Below, piece by piece: positions 25,376 to 34,736 of a stretch of DNA of 64,000 nucleotides (the stretch's first letter is position 1; every line of letters begins with the position of its first letter). This DNA is from Gracilimonas sp046602855 (GTDB lineage Bacteria; Bacteroidota; Rhodothermia; Balneolales; Balneolaceae), in the NCBI RefSeq assembly GCF_046602855.1, contig NZ_JBKINJ010000001.1, positions 682,001 to 746,000 on the forward strand, in the 5' to 3' direction. Below the pieces are notes generated by a model. The model had not been told where the DNA came from. It did no database searches and saw only the letters and a list, made by a program, of their open reading frames with translations. The position numbers and the translations under genes are program-made.

Positions 25376-26602
25376 TTATCTGCCAAACGTAATTACCTTA
25401 ACCGGATCGGTATTGGAAGCAACTCTTGCTGGGAACCAAGAGGCTAAACCGGATAGAAAGAAGGTTACGATCGTTACGATCACAAAATCGATAAGATGTG
25501 GTTCCACGGGCGCATAGCTCATGTAATAATTTTCCTGAGATAGGGGAATTATCTGATAGTTGACCTGCAAATAATAGAAGAGCAGGGATATAAAGATCCC
25601 AATGGTCAAACCAACTCCGGCTACGAGTAATCCCTCAAAAAGAAATACCCTGCGAATAGCCTTTGACTTGCTGCCGATGGTTTTGAGGATTCCTATATCA
25701 CGTGTTCGCTCCAGAACCATCATTAGTATGGCCCCGATAAGATTGAAAGCAGCTACGATGATCATCCCGCTTATTACCAATGGGATCATGTTTTCCTGAA
25801 GTTCCACCCAGGCAAAAATATTACCAAAGATCGTAAAGATAGTTTCAATGTAGAAAGGGAAAATAATGGTTTGTCCCAGGGTTTTCTTAAAGGCCGAAAT
25901 ATCGGTTTCCTCTTTAACCCGGATCTCTACAGCATCGGCTTGTGTCTCAGAATATTTGAAAAGGGCGCGGGCGTGCTTCCGGTCTACCAAAGCGAAAACA
26001 CCGTCAAACATTTCGATGCCGGTTTCATAGACACCTGTTAATCTGAATTGTTTAATCTCCGGGGAGTTTATGAGAGACGGTATCCCCTCAATTGTATATA
26101 CGGTGATGACAGAACCTATTTCTGCCTGTAATTCATCCGCCATTTCGCTTCCTACAACAATTCCCGGTAATCCTGATTCTTGTTCACTTAGGCCGTAGGA
26201 ACCTTCAGACAGGTAGTTGGCAACCCCGTGACCCGGTATTTCAGGATTCACCCCTTTAAGAGTGGTTCCGGTTACCCCGTCCCGGGTTTGGATCATCACT
26301 TGCCCCTGAATAACGGGTTGCTTGAAGGTGATCTCAGGATAGCGGTCTAAATGTGTCATCAAGGTATCAACGCGCTCGATGGGGCGGTTGACAAATGAAT
26401 TTATAGTCACGTGTGGAGCAAATTCCATGATCTTGCCGTTGATCGTGGATTTGAAGCCATGAACGATAGACAAGGCGATAAGAAGCCCGGCAGCACCAAT
26501 AGCAATTCCTGCAATAGACATATACTTGATAAAGGAAAGAAATCCTGAACTCTTTCGGGACCCCTTGAAATATCGTAGTGCGAGATACCATTCAAATTTC
26601 AT
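25376..26602 (-). CDS. LolC/LolE-type lipoprotein-releasing ABC permease
   Basis: A 408-residue inner-membrane permease of the MacB/LolCE family. The N-terminus FEWYLALRYFKGSRKSSGF with helix 1 (SIAGIAIGAAGLLIALSIV) is followed by the large periplasmic MacB_PCD domain (about 50-250). Three C-terminal helices form the FtsX-like domain, including the coupling segment GILKTIGSKSKAIRRVFLFEG. LolCDE extracts mature lipoproteins from the inner membrane for transfer to LolA. The ATPase partner (LolD-like) is found separately at 59531-60229. It follows lysS by 124 bases on the same strand and may share its transcript. Bacteroidota-type genomes usually carry one hybrid LolF-like permease, so I leave the symbol empty. 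Confidence 0.85.
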   Translation of the reverse strand: MKFEWYLALRYFKGSRKSSGFLSFIKYMSIAGIAIGAAGLLIALSIVHGFKSTINGKIMEFAPHVTINSFVNRPIERVDTLMTHLDRYPEITFKQPVIQGQVMIQTRDGVTGTTLKGVNPEIPGHGVANYLSEGSYGLSEQESGLPGIVVGSEMADELQAEIGSVITVYTIEGIPSLINSPEIKQFRLTGVYETGIEMFDGVFALVDRKHARALFKYSETQADAVEIRVKEETDISAFKKTLGQTIIFPFYIETIFTIFGNIFAWVELQENMIPLVISGMIIVAAFNLIGAILMMVLERTRDIGILKTIGSKSKAIRRVFLFEGLLVAGVGLTIGIFISLLFYYLQVNYQIIPLSQENYYMSYAPVEPHLIDFVIVTIVTFFLSGLASWFPARVASNTDPVKVITFGR

Positions 26603-26726
26603 GAGTTCATTCTTAGTTATTCGTTAGTAGTTTTTGGTATATCGATCAAAGTGATCGTTCCTTGCTACAGGTTTATTCCAGTATCACAGGCTTTTATTAT
26701 TAACGGATATACCATTAACGAACATC

Positions 26727-28256
26727 CTACTCAGGTTTCATTTGAGGAAAGAAAAGAACATCACGAATTGAGTCTGAATTTGTCATGATCATAGCCAGTC
26801 GGTCAATTCCGATCCCTATTCCTGCCGTTGGTGGCATGCCATATTCCAGAGAGCGGATAAAGTCTTCATCGATGGCCATAGCTTCCTCATCGCCACCGGC
26901 GCGGAGATTTACCTGTTCCTCAAGTCGCTCACGCTGATCGATAGGATCATTGAGCTCAGTGTAGGCATTGGCGATCTCTTTTCCGTTACAGATAGCTTCA
27001 AAGCGCTCCACGAGTCCTTCTTTTGAACGATGCTTCTTGGTAAGCGGACTCATTTCGATAGGATAGTCAGTGATGAAAGTAGGCTGTATCAGTTTGCCTT
27101 CCACATATTCACCAAAGATCTCATCAATGATCTTGCCTATACCAAACGATTCATCTATCTCGATATGCAGCTCTTTGGCTACTTTTTTTAATTCCTCAAG
27201 ATCTTTGCCATAGAGGTCGTGCCCGGTTTCTTTCTCAATAGCTTCAAATAAAGGAATTCGTGGCCATGGAGCTTTAAAGTCGATCTCGTTTTCACCCACC
27301 TGAACTTTTGTGGAACCGTGCAGTTCAAGCGCTACTTTTTCAAGCATGTTCTCGGTGAACTCCATCATCCAGTTGTAGTCCTTATAAGCCACATAGAGCT
27401 CAATTTGTGTAAACTCAGGGTTGTGAAATCTGGATAAGCCTTCATTCCTGAAATCCTTTGAAAATTCATAGACGCCATCAAACCCACCGACAATGAGTCT
27501 TTTAAGATATAGTTCGTTGGCAATACGCAGATAAAGATCCATATCCAGCGCGTTATGGTGAGTCACAAAAGGCTTTGCCGCCGCTCCACCATATATGGGT
27601 TGAAGAATCGGTGTTTCGACTTCCAGGTAGCCTTTTTCATTCATGATATTACGCATAGTCTGAACCATGCGGGTTCTCTTTTGGAAGGTCTTACGAACCT
27701 CAGGATTCACGATAAGATCGACATAACGCATGCGGTATCGCTGTTCCTTATCTGTAAAGGCATCGTGAATGACTTTCTCTCCATCTTCATTTTCAACTTC
27801 CTTCGGAGTTGGGATAGGGCGAATGGTCTTTGATAGAAACTCGAATTCCTGAGCGTGGATGGTGGTTTCTTTGGTTCGTGTCTTAAATACAAAACCCTTG
27901 ATTCCTACGATATCACCGATGTCTGCCAGTTTTTTGAATACTGTATTGTATTCTTCCACTCCAACATCATCACGGCGAATGTATACCTGTATGGTTCCTT
28001 CAGAATCCTGGAGATTGAAAAAAGAAGCTTTCCCCATGATACGGCGGTTCATAATACGCCCTGCAACACTCACGGTTTCTGTATCCGGATTACTCTCTTC
28101 ATCCCTGATCAGCTTTTCATCATCTAAGATCTGTTTAGAGGTATGGGTAACATCAAAAGAATAGGGATAGGGGTTAACTCCCATTTCTTGAAGTTGTTCA
28201 AGTTTTTCCCGGCGAATTTCTTCCTGTTCGGAAAGACTTAGTTCCTGATCAGACAT
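26727..28256 (-). CDS. lysS: Lysyl-tRNA synthetase, class II
   Basis: A 509-residue enzyme that charges tRNA-Lys. An N-terminal OB-fold anticodon-binding domain (about 55-165; VSVAGRIMNRRIMGKASFF) precedes the class II catalytic core. Motif 1 is near 190-215 (RTRMVQTMRNIMNEKGYLEVE, partial), motif 2 is FRNEGLSRFHNPEFTQIE, and motif 3 is GIGIGIDRLAMIM near the C-terminus. The length and ending (DVLFFPQMKPE) are standard. A TAnnTTTG promoter box lies about 40 bases upstream. The permease gene follows downstream. Confidence 0.97.
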   Translation of the reverse strand: MSDQELSLSEQEEIRREKLEQLQEMGVNPYPYSFDVTHTSKQILDDEKLIRDEESNPDTETVSVAGRIMNRRIMGKASFFNLQDSEGTIQVYIRRDDVGVEEYNTVFKKLADIGDIVGIKGFVFKTRTKETTIHAQEFEFLSKTIRPIPTPKEVENEDGEKVIHDAFTDKEQRYRMRYVDLIVNPEVRKTFQKRTRMVQTMRNIMNEKGYLEVETPILQPIYGGAAAKPFVTHHNALDMDLYLRIANELYLKRLIVGGFDGVYEFSKDFRNEGLSRFHNPEFTQIELYVAYKDYNWMMEFTENMLEKVALELHGSTKVQVGENEIDFKAPWPRIPLFEAIEKETGHDLYGKDLEELKKVAKELHIEIDESFGIGKIIDEIFGEYVEGKLIQPTFITDYPIEMSPLTKKHRSKEGLVERFEAICNGKEIANAYTELNDPIDQRERLEEQVNLRAGGDEEAMAIDEDFIRSLEYGMPPTAGIGIGIDRLAMIMTNSDSIRDVLFFPQMKPE

Positions 28257-28296
28257 CTAATATTTTTGATTTTATTTACAGGTTTTTGATAAGCTC

Positions 28297-28304
28297 CAAA
28301 AATA
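28297..28304 (-). promoter_or_regulatory. Promoter of lysS
   Basis: On the minus strand the sequence is TATTTTTG, an exact TAnnTTTG -7 box, 41 bases before the lysS ATG; expected leader about 35 bases. Confidence 0.5.
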
Positions 28305-28410
28305 CCGAATTATGGTGAGAATTGTGAGTTTAAACATCAATTAGTTTAGCATATCAGAGTCAGAGTTCAATTTTTAAAGCTTCCTAACATAATCTCTATT
28401 TATGCTTTTC

Positions 28411-28418
28411 TACTTTTG
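28411..28418 (+). promoter_or_regulatory. Promoter of the lipoprotein-DUF5723 pair
   Basis: TACTTTTG fits TAnnTTTG. It lies 70 bases before the ATG at 28488, in the divergent gap with lysS. Confidence 0.45.
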
Positions 28419-28487
28419 GTCGAAAAGTATGTACTAAAGATGCTATCTTTTTAAAAAAGTATGAATTACTAACAGATAAACTCCGTT

Positions 28488-30728
28488 ATGCGCAAAATAA
28501 TTTTTTCGTACGTGGCGATATTTGGAATTTTATTGTCAGGCTGTGAAATGCCGGATGATCCAAATTTCAGAACTTCCCATCGTATTGAGGCTCCTGTCAT
28601 GTATAATAAAACGTTCCAGTTTATGGGGCAGGGACCAAACGTAATGATAGACACTACCTCTTCAGATTTTGATTCTCTCTTTTCTGTTGATGGAGATAAT
28701 TTTATAACTATTTCGAAGCAAGAAAGTTTTGATTTCGGTGACCTGAATGACGCCATTCCTGCAGTAAATGTCACCCCAACATCATTTAGCACGGCAGTGG
28801 GGGAGATCGAATTAGGAAACTTCTCTTCCGGGGCAAACGGAAATTTAGGCGAAGCCAGTTTTGAGGATATAACAGGGTTGGATCCTGCAGCTGTACCACA
28901 AGGAACAACGATTCCTGCAGGTCAAACACCGACACCTGTTAACCTTCAGATCGGCGCCAATATGGATTATTTTGTTAGCGCAACGGTCAAGAACGGCTCA
29001 GTTGATCTTGCTATCACTAACAACCTTGGTTTTGATCTGGATGTTATTGATATCGATCTGAGATCAGGTAACACATTGATCACATCAACAACTATCAACA
29101 ATGTAATACATGGTGCAACGACCACCGGGGTGTTGAATTTTTCACAGGGTGATGTGTTGCAAGATCTGAATGTGGATGTTTCCGTAACTTGGTCCACACA
29201 GGTTACTCAGGCTGATCCGGGTAACCTTATTATTGAAAACATTCAGGGTAATGATCTTGTTGCGTCTCAGGTTGAAGCAGCTGTTGAAGCACAAACTTTT
29301 GAAAGCAGCGATGTAACGGCTTTAGATGACACAGAATTCTTATTCAATACCCCTGACCATTATATTGAATTACAGTCTGGTGATATGCAGATCTCTGAGA
29401 TCGTCAATAACATTGATATTACCGTTGAAACCATGTCGATATCATTTCCTGATATTCGAACTGCACCTTACGGAGTCGGAGATTCTTTGATCATAAATTA
29501 CAGTGATGCTACAGAGATCACAAGAAACGGTTCTGCACCTGCCAGAAGCATAGACCTGAGTGGTTACCGAATTTTTGCTGAGGGAAATCAGATCGAATAC
29601 AATATTTCTGCTTTAACGGAGAATACTCAGACCGGCAGCAGTTCTGATACCCGGGTGATCTCAGAAACTGATGACGTTTCAGCTACAGTCTCGATCAATA
29701 ACTTACAGATCGCTAAAGCATTTGGGATGATCGTAACGAAAACGGTTCTTTTAAGTGATGATGATCCTGCTAACGGAATAAATGAACTGGATCTATTCAA
29801 TAATACTGAAGCTGAATTGACTGAAATAGATGGACTTTCTGATCTTTCTGAAAAACTGGATGGGATCGAGTTTACCGAGCCAACCATCAGTATTGACTAC
29901 ACGACAAATCTGGAGGTTGGAGCCACAGTTTATGGTGCATTTTTGGGAATAAATTCAAAGGGTGAAGAAGTATTTCTGACCGGTGATCCAGGTAGTTCAT
30001 ATGAGGTAACCTCACCGGTTTCAGGACTTAATGTTAATGGAACTGCTTTAAGTGTCACAGAATTGATCAAATTTGGAATTGACACTAATACAGGCAGCGG
30101 TTCCATAACCTTTGATGAGTCGACAACAAACGTCGATGATTTCCTGAATAACCTGCCTGATGAGATCCGATTCATCGGAAAAGCTGTTGTGAATGAGGAT
30201 AATGAGGAGGGTACGGTAATAACACCGGTTGAATTTGTCCCGACCATAAACGTGAATATACCGCTCGCTTTAAGAACCACACAGGCAGCCACCTTCACTG
30301 ACACCACGGATCAGGACCTGAGCGATCTGCCATCAGCTCAAAACGGAGATGATAGCCGGCTCACTGAAGGTCGCATAATCATAGACTATACCAACGGACT
30401 TCCCTTACAGATAGATCTTGAAGTTACTTTACTGGATTCACTGCGCAATCAGATAACGAGCATTCAGCCCTTGGATTATTTAATGGCTTCGGGAATCGAT
30501 CCGGGTACTCAGTTTGCCGATAATCCAGCTGCGGGTTCCATACCAATCCCACTAAATAAAAGTCAGCTGGATCAATTATATCAAACCAGATACTTGCAGA
30601 TCTCAGCCTGGTTGTTGACAACTGATACCAATAATGACGGTACAGGAAATGAGGTAAAGATCAGATCTACAGATGCGATCACTCTGTCAGTGAGTGCAGA
30701 TCTGCGCATCGAAACGGAGGTAAACTAA
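28488..30728 (+). CDS. Large repetitive lipoprotein of unknown function
   Basis: A 746-residue lipoprotein with a clear signal and lipobox (ILLSGCEMPDDP, Cys at about residue 19). The rest is acidic and strand-rich, with little Lys/Arg or Cys and many Asp, Thr and Ile. There appear to be loosely repeated beta domains: for example one around 150-270 with IGANMDYFVSATVKNGSVDLA, and a second around 330-480. The C-terminal part about 600-740 ends with WLLTTDTNNDGTGNEVK, a segment with a DxNxDG loop that may bind calcium. I recognise no catalytic motif or named family. The stop overlaps the ATG of the DUF5723 barrel gene by one base, so the two products are made together and probably act together at the outer membrane (inference). 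Confidence 0.7.
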   Translation: MRKIIFSYVAIFGILLSGCEMPDDPNFRTSHRIEAPVMYNKTFQFMGQGPNVMIDTTSSDFDSLFSVDGDNFITISKQESFDFGDLNDAIPAVNVTPTSFSTAVGEIELGNFSSGANGNLGEASFEDITGLDPAAVPQGTTIPAGQTPTPVNLQIGANMDYFVSATVKNGSVDLAITNNLGFDLDVIDIDLRSGNTLITSTTINNVIHGATTTGVLNFSQGDVLQDLNVDVSVTWSTQVTQADPGNLIIENIQGNDLVASQVEAAVEAQTFESSDVTALDDTEFLFNTPDHYIELQSGDMQISEIVNNIDITVETMSISFPDIRTAPYGVGDSLIINYSDATEITRNGSAPARSIDLSGYRIFAEGNQIEYNISALTENTQTGSSSDTRVISETDDVSATVSINNLQIAKAFGMIVTKTVLLSDDDPANGINELDLFNNTEAELTEIDGLSDLSEKLDGIEFTEPTISIDYTTNLEVGATVYGAFLGINSKGEEVFLTGDPGSSYEVTSPVSGLNVNGTALSVTELIKFGIDTNTGSGSITFDESTTNVDDFLNNLPDEIRFIGKAVVNEDNEEGTVITPVEFVPTINVNIPLALRTTQAATFTDTTDQDLSDLPSAQNGDDSRLTEGRIIIDYTNGLPLQIDLEVTLLDSLRNQITSIQPLDYLMASGIDPGTQFADNPAAGSIPIPLNKSQLDQLYQTRYLQISAWLLTTDTNNDGTGNEVKIRSTDAITLSVSADLRIETEVN

Positions 30729-32251
30729 TGAAGAGATCAGGATATATGAATACCCTACAAAAATTAGCCGTATTAGTGCTCCTTATTACCGGACTGCTGT
30801 CTGTTCATGCCAGTGCACAATCCCGGCATTTTAACGCTCAGTCTATAGGTATGGGTGGGGGAGGAACCGCCTATATTGATGGCTTCAATGCTAACTTTGT
30901 GAATCCTGCCAATCTTATGTTGGATACTCACAAAGGCAGAACCCAGATAGGGATAGCTAACACCGGTTTTAAAGCCGGAGGTACATTGGCAAATTTATCT
31001 GTGTATAATGATTATCTGACTACAGGTCTGTTAATTGACGATGAAACCCGTGAAAATATGCTTAACGATTGGTTTGGCGAAAGTTCTGCTAACACCAGGC
31101 AAATGGCAGGAACAGTGAATGTCTCTCCAATTGGGGTCTCACATCGCCGTTCGAAGCAAGCATTCAGTATTGCCACCAGGTTTAGGTTCACAGAAGACCT
31201 TACCGTTAACAAAGGCCTTGCTGAACTGATGACCTATGGTCTTGATGCGGATAAATTCTCGGTTCCAACACCTGTTGATTTCAGCTCCAGCACGGTAGCC
31301 TTTGCTGAGATCTCTTTTGGTTATGCCAGAAAGGTCCTTGAGATCCCGAATCTCCTTTTCGCCAGGGATGTGAAGTTATTTGCCGGTGTGGCACCAAAAT
31401 ATCTTTATGGTGTATATGCTGCCGATGCAGATTTTCAGTCTACCTTACAAATGACACGAGGAGGGCAGGCCTCGCCATTTACTGTCAATCACAACTTCAG
31501 TTACAGTCTGAACACAGTTGGTCAGCTTTCTCAGCAATTACAGGCTTTTGAAGCAGCTTACTATCTGGACAGCGATGCCAATATTGAGGATTATGTAGAC
31601 TATGAGGGGGATGATGTCGGTGATTTAGATGCCTCCGGTTTTGGTGTTGACCTTGGTGCAACTTTGGAGATGGATGTGTCATATTTACCAATTCCATTAT
31701 TTATAAATAAAGATAAAATCCTAAGGGTTTCTATGTCTATTACGGATCTTGGTTCGATCAGCTATAAAAAGACGCCGTCACGTATTTTTGCTGAGGGTGA
31801 ATTTACTTATCAGGGTGCACAAAATGAGGATTCTTTTAATGATTACTTTGATAATCTGGGCGACAGTCTGAAAACAGATGTGTACGGAAACTTCAACGCT
31901 GAAGAAACCGATGGTATAACCCACACTTTGCCGGGAATGTATAATTTTGGGGCATCTCTGGAGATGGGTAAATTATTAGTTGGTCTCGATTATGGGTTTG
32001 GTTTCAATAATGAAGGCATAAACTCCAGAAGGAGTGTTCTCAATTTAGGCGCTCAGTATCGCCTTTTTGGTTTTGTACCTATACGGGCAGGAACAACCAT
32101 CGGTGGATATTCTTCAGTTGCCTACTCTGCGGGAATTGGATTGGACTTTGATTTCCTTGAGTTTACAGTTGGGGCATCAACAGTAGCCAACTCCAGAAAT
32201 TCAGGAAGCTCGGCAGCTGCGGCCTGGAGTGGGTTGGTGGTCAGATTTTAG
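30728..32251 (+). CDS. DUF5723-type outer-membrane protein
   Basis: A 507-residue exported protein with signal peptide ending near HASAQ (residue 31). The mature start SIGMGGGGTAYIDGFNANFVNPANL is the typical opening of PorV/FadL-like and DUF5723 outer-membrane barrels (quoted here in pieces: GMGGGGTAY, NFVNPANL). Alternating strand patterns continue to the end, which finishes in WSGLVVRF with the terminal Phe expected for barrel assembly. Function is unknown. It is translationally coupled to the preceding lipoprotein by a one-base overlap (TAATG). A second in-frame ATG six codons further is an alternative start. Confidence 0.75.
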   Translation: MKRSGYMNTLQKLAVLVLLITGLLSVHASAQSRHFNAQSIGMGGGGTAYIDGFNANFVNPANLMLDTHKGRTQIGIANTGFKAGGTLANLSVYNDYLTTGLLIDDETRENMLNDWFGESSANTRQMAGTVNVSPIGVSHRRSKQAFSIATRFRFTEDLTVNKGLAELMTYGLDADKFSVPTPVDFSSSTVAFAEISFGYARKVLEIPNLLFARDVKLFAGVAPKYLYGVYAADADFQSTLQMTRGGQASPFTVNHNFSYSLNTVGQLSQQLQAFEAAYYLDSDANIEDYVDYEGDDVGDLDASGFGVDLGATLEMDVSYLPIPLFINKDKILRVSMSITDLGSISYKKTPSRIFAEGEFTYQGAQNEDSFNDYFDNLGDSLKTDVYGNFNAEETDGITHTLPGMYNFGASLEMGKLLVGLDYGFGFNNEGINSRRSVLNLGAQYRLFGFVPIRAGTTIGGYSSVAYSAGIGLDFDFLEFTVGASTVANSRNSGSSAAAAWSGLVVRF

Positions 32252-32323
32252 AACATAAAAAGCCGGGTGAGCTGAATTAAATACTGTAAGAGCTCGTTAA
32301 ATGGATCGAATAAAAGGACCCGT

Positions 32324-32668
32324 ATGACGAGCTTCGCTATTTATGAATTCATTGCCTTGATAGTGGCGTTGCCGCTGAGCTATGCCATGGCTTGGTTGGC
32401 AAGAAAGCATACCTTTGCAACTTACAAGGATGAAGTAGACCGACTTTATTCAGCTATATGGAATGGAAATGAGGAAGATGAACTGAATGCCTGGCTGAAA
32501 GTATACAGTATATATTTGAATAAAAAAGCTCCCAGAAAAAAGCAGTATATCCTCAAAAAAATTGAAATTCTGAACAAGCAGAAGATATATAGCTCAGTCT
32601 TGGTTAATGAAAATGGCCGCCTTAAAAATGTAGCTCAACCCAATAAGTTTGATTCGGATCAGACTTAA
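32324..32668 (+). CDS. Small single-helix membrane protein
   Basis: A 114-residue protein with one N-terminal helix (IYEFIALIVALPLSYAMAWLA) and a cytoplasmic, positively charged helical tail containing KKAPRKKQYILKKIEILNKQK. No family is recognised. It lies 73 bases after the DUF5723 gene on the same strand and its end overlaps the convergent pncA by four bases. The start ATG at 32324 is the only one before the helix. Confidence 0.55.
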   Translation: MTSFAIYEFIALIVALPLSYAMAWLARKHTFATYKDEVDRLYSAIWNGNEEDELNAWLKVYSIYLNKKAPRKKQYILKKIEILNKQKIYSSVLVNENGRLKNVAQPNKFDSDQT

Positions 32669-33273
32669 ACATCTGATGCGGTGACCATGATCACACCGGC
32701 TTCTTTCATCTCATTCATGGCTGTATCAACAGAACCGTCCATATCTATTCCTTTTACAGCGTCAGTGATGAGATTTACATCATATTCAAGTTTACGGCCA
32801 TCAAGGGCTGTCCATTTAACACAAAAATCAGTGGCAAGTCCTGCGACATAAAGTTCCTTGACACCCCGTGCCTGAAGGTATCCGTGTAACCCGGTAACGG
32901 TAGACTGATCGTTCTCGAAAAATGCTGAATATGAATCGATATCTTTTCGAAAACCTTTTCGGATGATAAGCTGAGATGGTTTGTTTCGCAGATCTTTATG
33001 GAATTCAGCACCTGTGCTGCCCTGTACACAATGATCCGGCCACAAAACCTGTTCACCGTAGTTCATTTCGATCGTATCATATGGAGACTTTCCTTCATGA
33101 GTGGAGGCGAACGAATGGTGGTCTGTTGGATGCCAATCCTGAGTTTGAACAATGCAATCGAATGAATCCATCATATCGTTGATGGGTTCTATCACCTCAT
33201 CTCCATTCGGTACGGCAAGTGCTCCTCCGGGACAAAAGTCGTTCTGGACGTCTACAATGATCAGTGCTTTCAT
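32665..33273 (-). CDS. pncA: Nicotinamidase
   Basis: A 202-residue isochorismatase-fold enzyme that hydrolyses nicotinamide to nicotinate and ammonia. Catalytic residues are visible: Asp8 in IIVDVQNDF, the Lys in IIRKGF and the Cys in GLATDFCVKW. The metal site WHPTDHHSFASTH is complete. Length is typical. It is the second gene of a pncB-pncA NAD-salvage operon, six bases after pncB. The two enzymes perform consecutive steps: nicotinamide to nicotinate, then nicotinate to nicotinate mononucleotide. Confidence 0.95.
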   Translation of the reverse strand: MKALIIVDVQNDFCPGGALAVPNGDEVIEPINDMMDSFDCIVQTQDWHPTDHHSFASTHEGKSPYDTIEMNYGEQVLWPDHCVQGSTGAEFHKDLRNKPSQLIIRKGFRKDIDSYSAFFENDQSTVTGLHGYLQARGVKELYVAGLATDFCVKWTALDGRKLEYDVNLITDAVKGIDMDGSVDTAMNEMKEAGVIMVTASDV

Positions 33274-33279
33274 AATTAT

Positions 33280-34677
33280 CTATGCTTTTTTGAGTAATTC
33301 AATTTTCAGTTCACGCAATTGATTGCTTAATCCGACCTTATAAACATGCGGATTATCGAATCTCTTATGTTCGTCGTTCAGTTTACTAAGTCTTGATCTG
33401 GCATAACCGGCACTTTCAATAAGGTCTGGTATTTCGATAACCACTTTACCATTCTCTACAACTTTGTGTTGTAGATCCTCAGATCTGAGATGCCCGACAT
33501 TGGTTGAGCGATGTGAAATGTAAGGGTGATAGATCACGTCTGGGGTATTCTCTTTTGCCAATGCAATACCATCACTGTAAAAGCTGCCATCCTGGTTATA
33601 ATATCTAATGACCTTCTTCGCATCCGGTAAAGTGATCTTTTCTTCGTTTTCAGAGATCTTCAGTGTCGGGTTCCCATTTATGGAACTCAGCTTATAGACA
33701 CCATCCAATGCAGGATCATCATAAGCTGTAACCAGTTTTGTTCCTACGCCAAAAAGATCGATCGGAGCTTCCTGATCAAACAAACTCTTTATCAGGTATT
33801 CATCGAGTTGATTTGAGGCGGCTATCTTAACATAGTCGAGCCCGGCTTTATCCAGCATCTCCCGGCTCTTTCGGGCAAAATATGCAAGGTCTCCGCTATC
33901 CAATCTGATGCCGACTAGTTTGTGACCTTTCTCTTCTAGTTCCTTGGCAACCTTGATGGCATTCGGAACGCCATTTTTCAGTGTGCTATAGGTGTCAACT
34001 AACAGTATAGAAGAATCCGGGTAATATTCAGCGTAGGTTCTGAAGGCAGTCAATTCATCCTCAAACGATTGAATCCAGGAGTGAGCCATGGTTCCGTTGA
34101 TGGGGATGTCGTTTTGCATGCCGGCTAAAACATTCGAAGTACCTTCAAACCCACCGATCATAGCCGCCTTTGATGCCTGCAGACCACCCAGGCCCTGAGA
34201 GCGCCTTAATCCAAAATCGACCACTGGATTTTCACCTGCTGCCTGTTTGATCCGTGCTGCTTTTGTAGCTATAAGAGAAGAAAAATTTAGTGTATTCAGA
34301 AGAATGGTTTCCAATATCTGTGTTTCAACAAGAGTACCTTCAACTCTAAGCAAAGGTTCATTGGGAAAAACTACTTCACCTTCCTTAACTGAATGAATGG
34401 TAACTTTCAGCTCAAAATTCTTGAGGTAGGTGAGGAATTCCTCTTTAAAACCCTGAGTTCTCAAATATTCTATCTCATCTTCGTGGAATTTGAAATCCTG
34501 TACTATCTGAAGAAGGTCGCTTAGACCTGCAAAGATCACGTATCCACCATCAAAGGGAAGGCTCCGGAAAAAATAATCGAAAGTGGCAGGTTGTTCATGG
34601 CGTCCTGAGAGATAATATCCCTGTGCCATGGTCAATTCGTAGAGGTCGGTGTAGAGAGCCGGTTTTTTTAAGATCAT
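33280..34677 (-). CDS. pncB: Nicotinate phosphoribosyltransferase
   Basis: A 465-residue cytoplasmic enzyme making nicotinate mononucleotide from nicotinate and PRPP with ATP hydrolysis. The N-terminal YTDLYELTMAQGY is the family signature; also visible are FRRSLP-like YFFRSLPFDGGY, the phosphorylated-His region around GTMAHSWIQSF, the IRLDSGDLAYFARKSR segment and GVGTKLVTAYDDPALDGVYK. Length and order match the longer PncB class. It lies 16 bases beyond a terminator serving the upstream lpoB gene, so some read-through or a weak own promoter must start it. Confidence 0.95.
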   Translation of the reverse strand: MILKKPALYTDLYELTMAQGYYLSGRHEQPATFDYFFRSLPFDGGYVIFAGLSDLLQIVQDFKFHEDEIEYLRTQGFKEEFLTYLKNFELKVTIHSVKEGEVVFPNEPLLRVEGTLVETQILETILLNTLNFSSLIATKAARIKQAAGENPVVDFGLRRSQGLGGLQASKAAMIGGFEGTSNVLAGMQNDIPINGTMAHSWIQSFEDELTAFRTYAEYYPDSSILLVDTYSTLKNGVPNAIKVAKELEEKGHKLVGIRLDSGDLAYFARKSREMLDKAGLDYVKIAASNQLDEYLIKSLFDQEAPIDLFGVGTKLVTAYDDPALDGVYKLSSINGNPTLKISENEEKITLPDAKKVIRYYNQDGSFYSDGIALAKENTPDVIYHPYISHRSTNVGHLRSEDLQHKVVENGKVVIEIPDLIESAGYARSRLSKLNDEHKRFDNPHVYKVGLSNQLRELKIELLKKA

Positions 34678-34689
34678 GTTTATAAAATA

Positions 34690-34720
34690 AAAAGGCTTTC
34701 CGTAAAACAGAAAGCCTTTA
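34690..34720 (-). terminator. Terminator after lpoB
   Basis: AAAGGCTTTC and GAAAGCCTTT form a ten-pair stem with a nine-base loop, with T-rich flank on the minus strand. It separates lpoB from the pncB-pncA operon. Confidence 0.85.
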
Positions 34721-34736
34721 ATGGTTTTAGCAGAAT

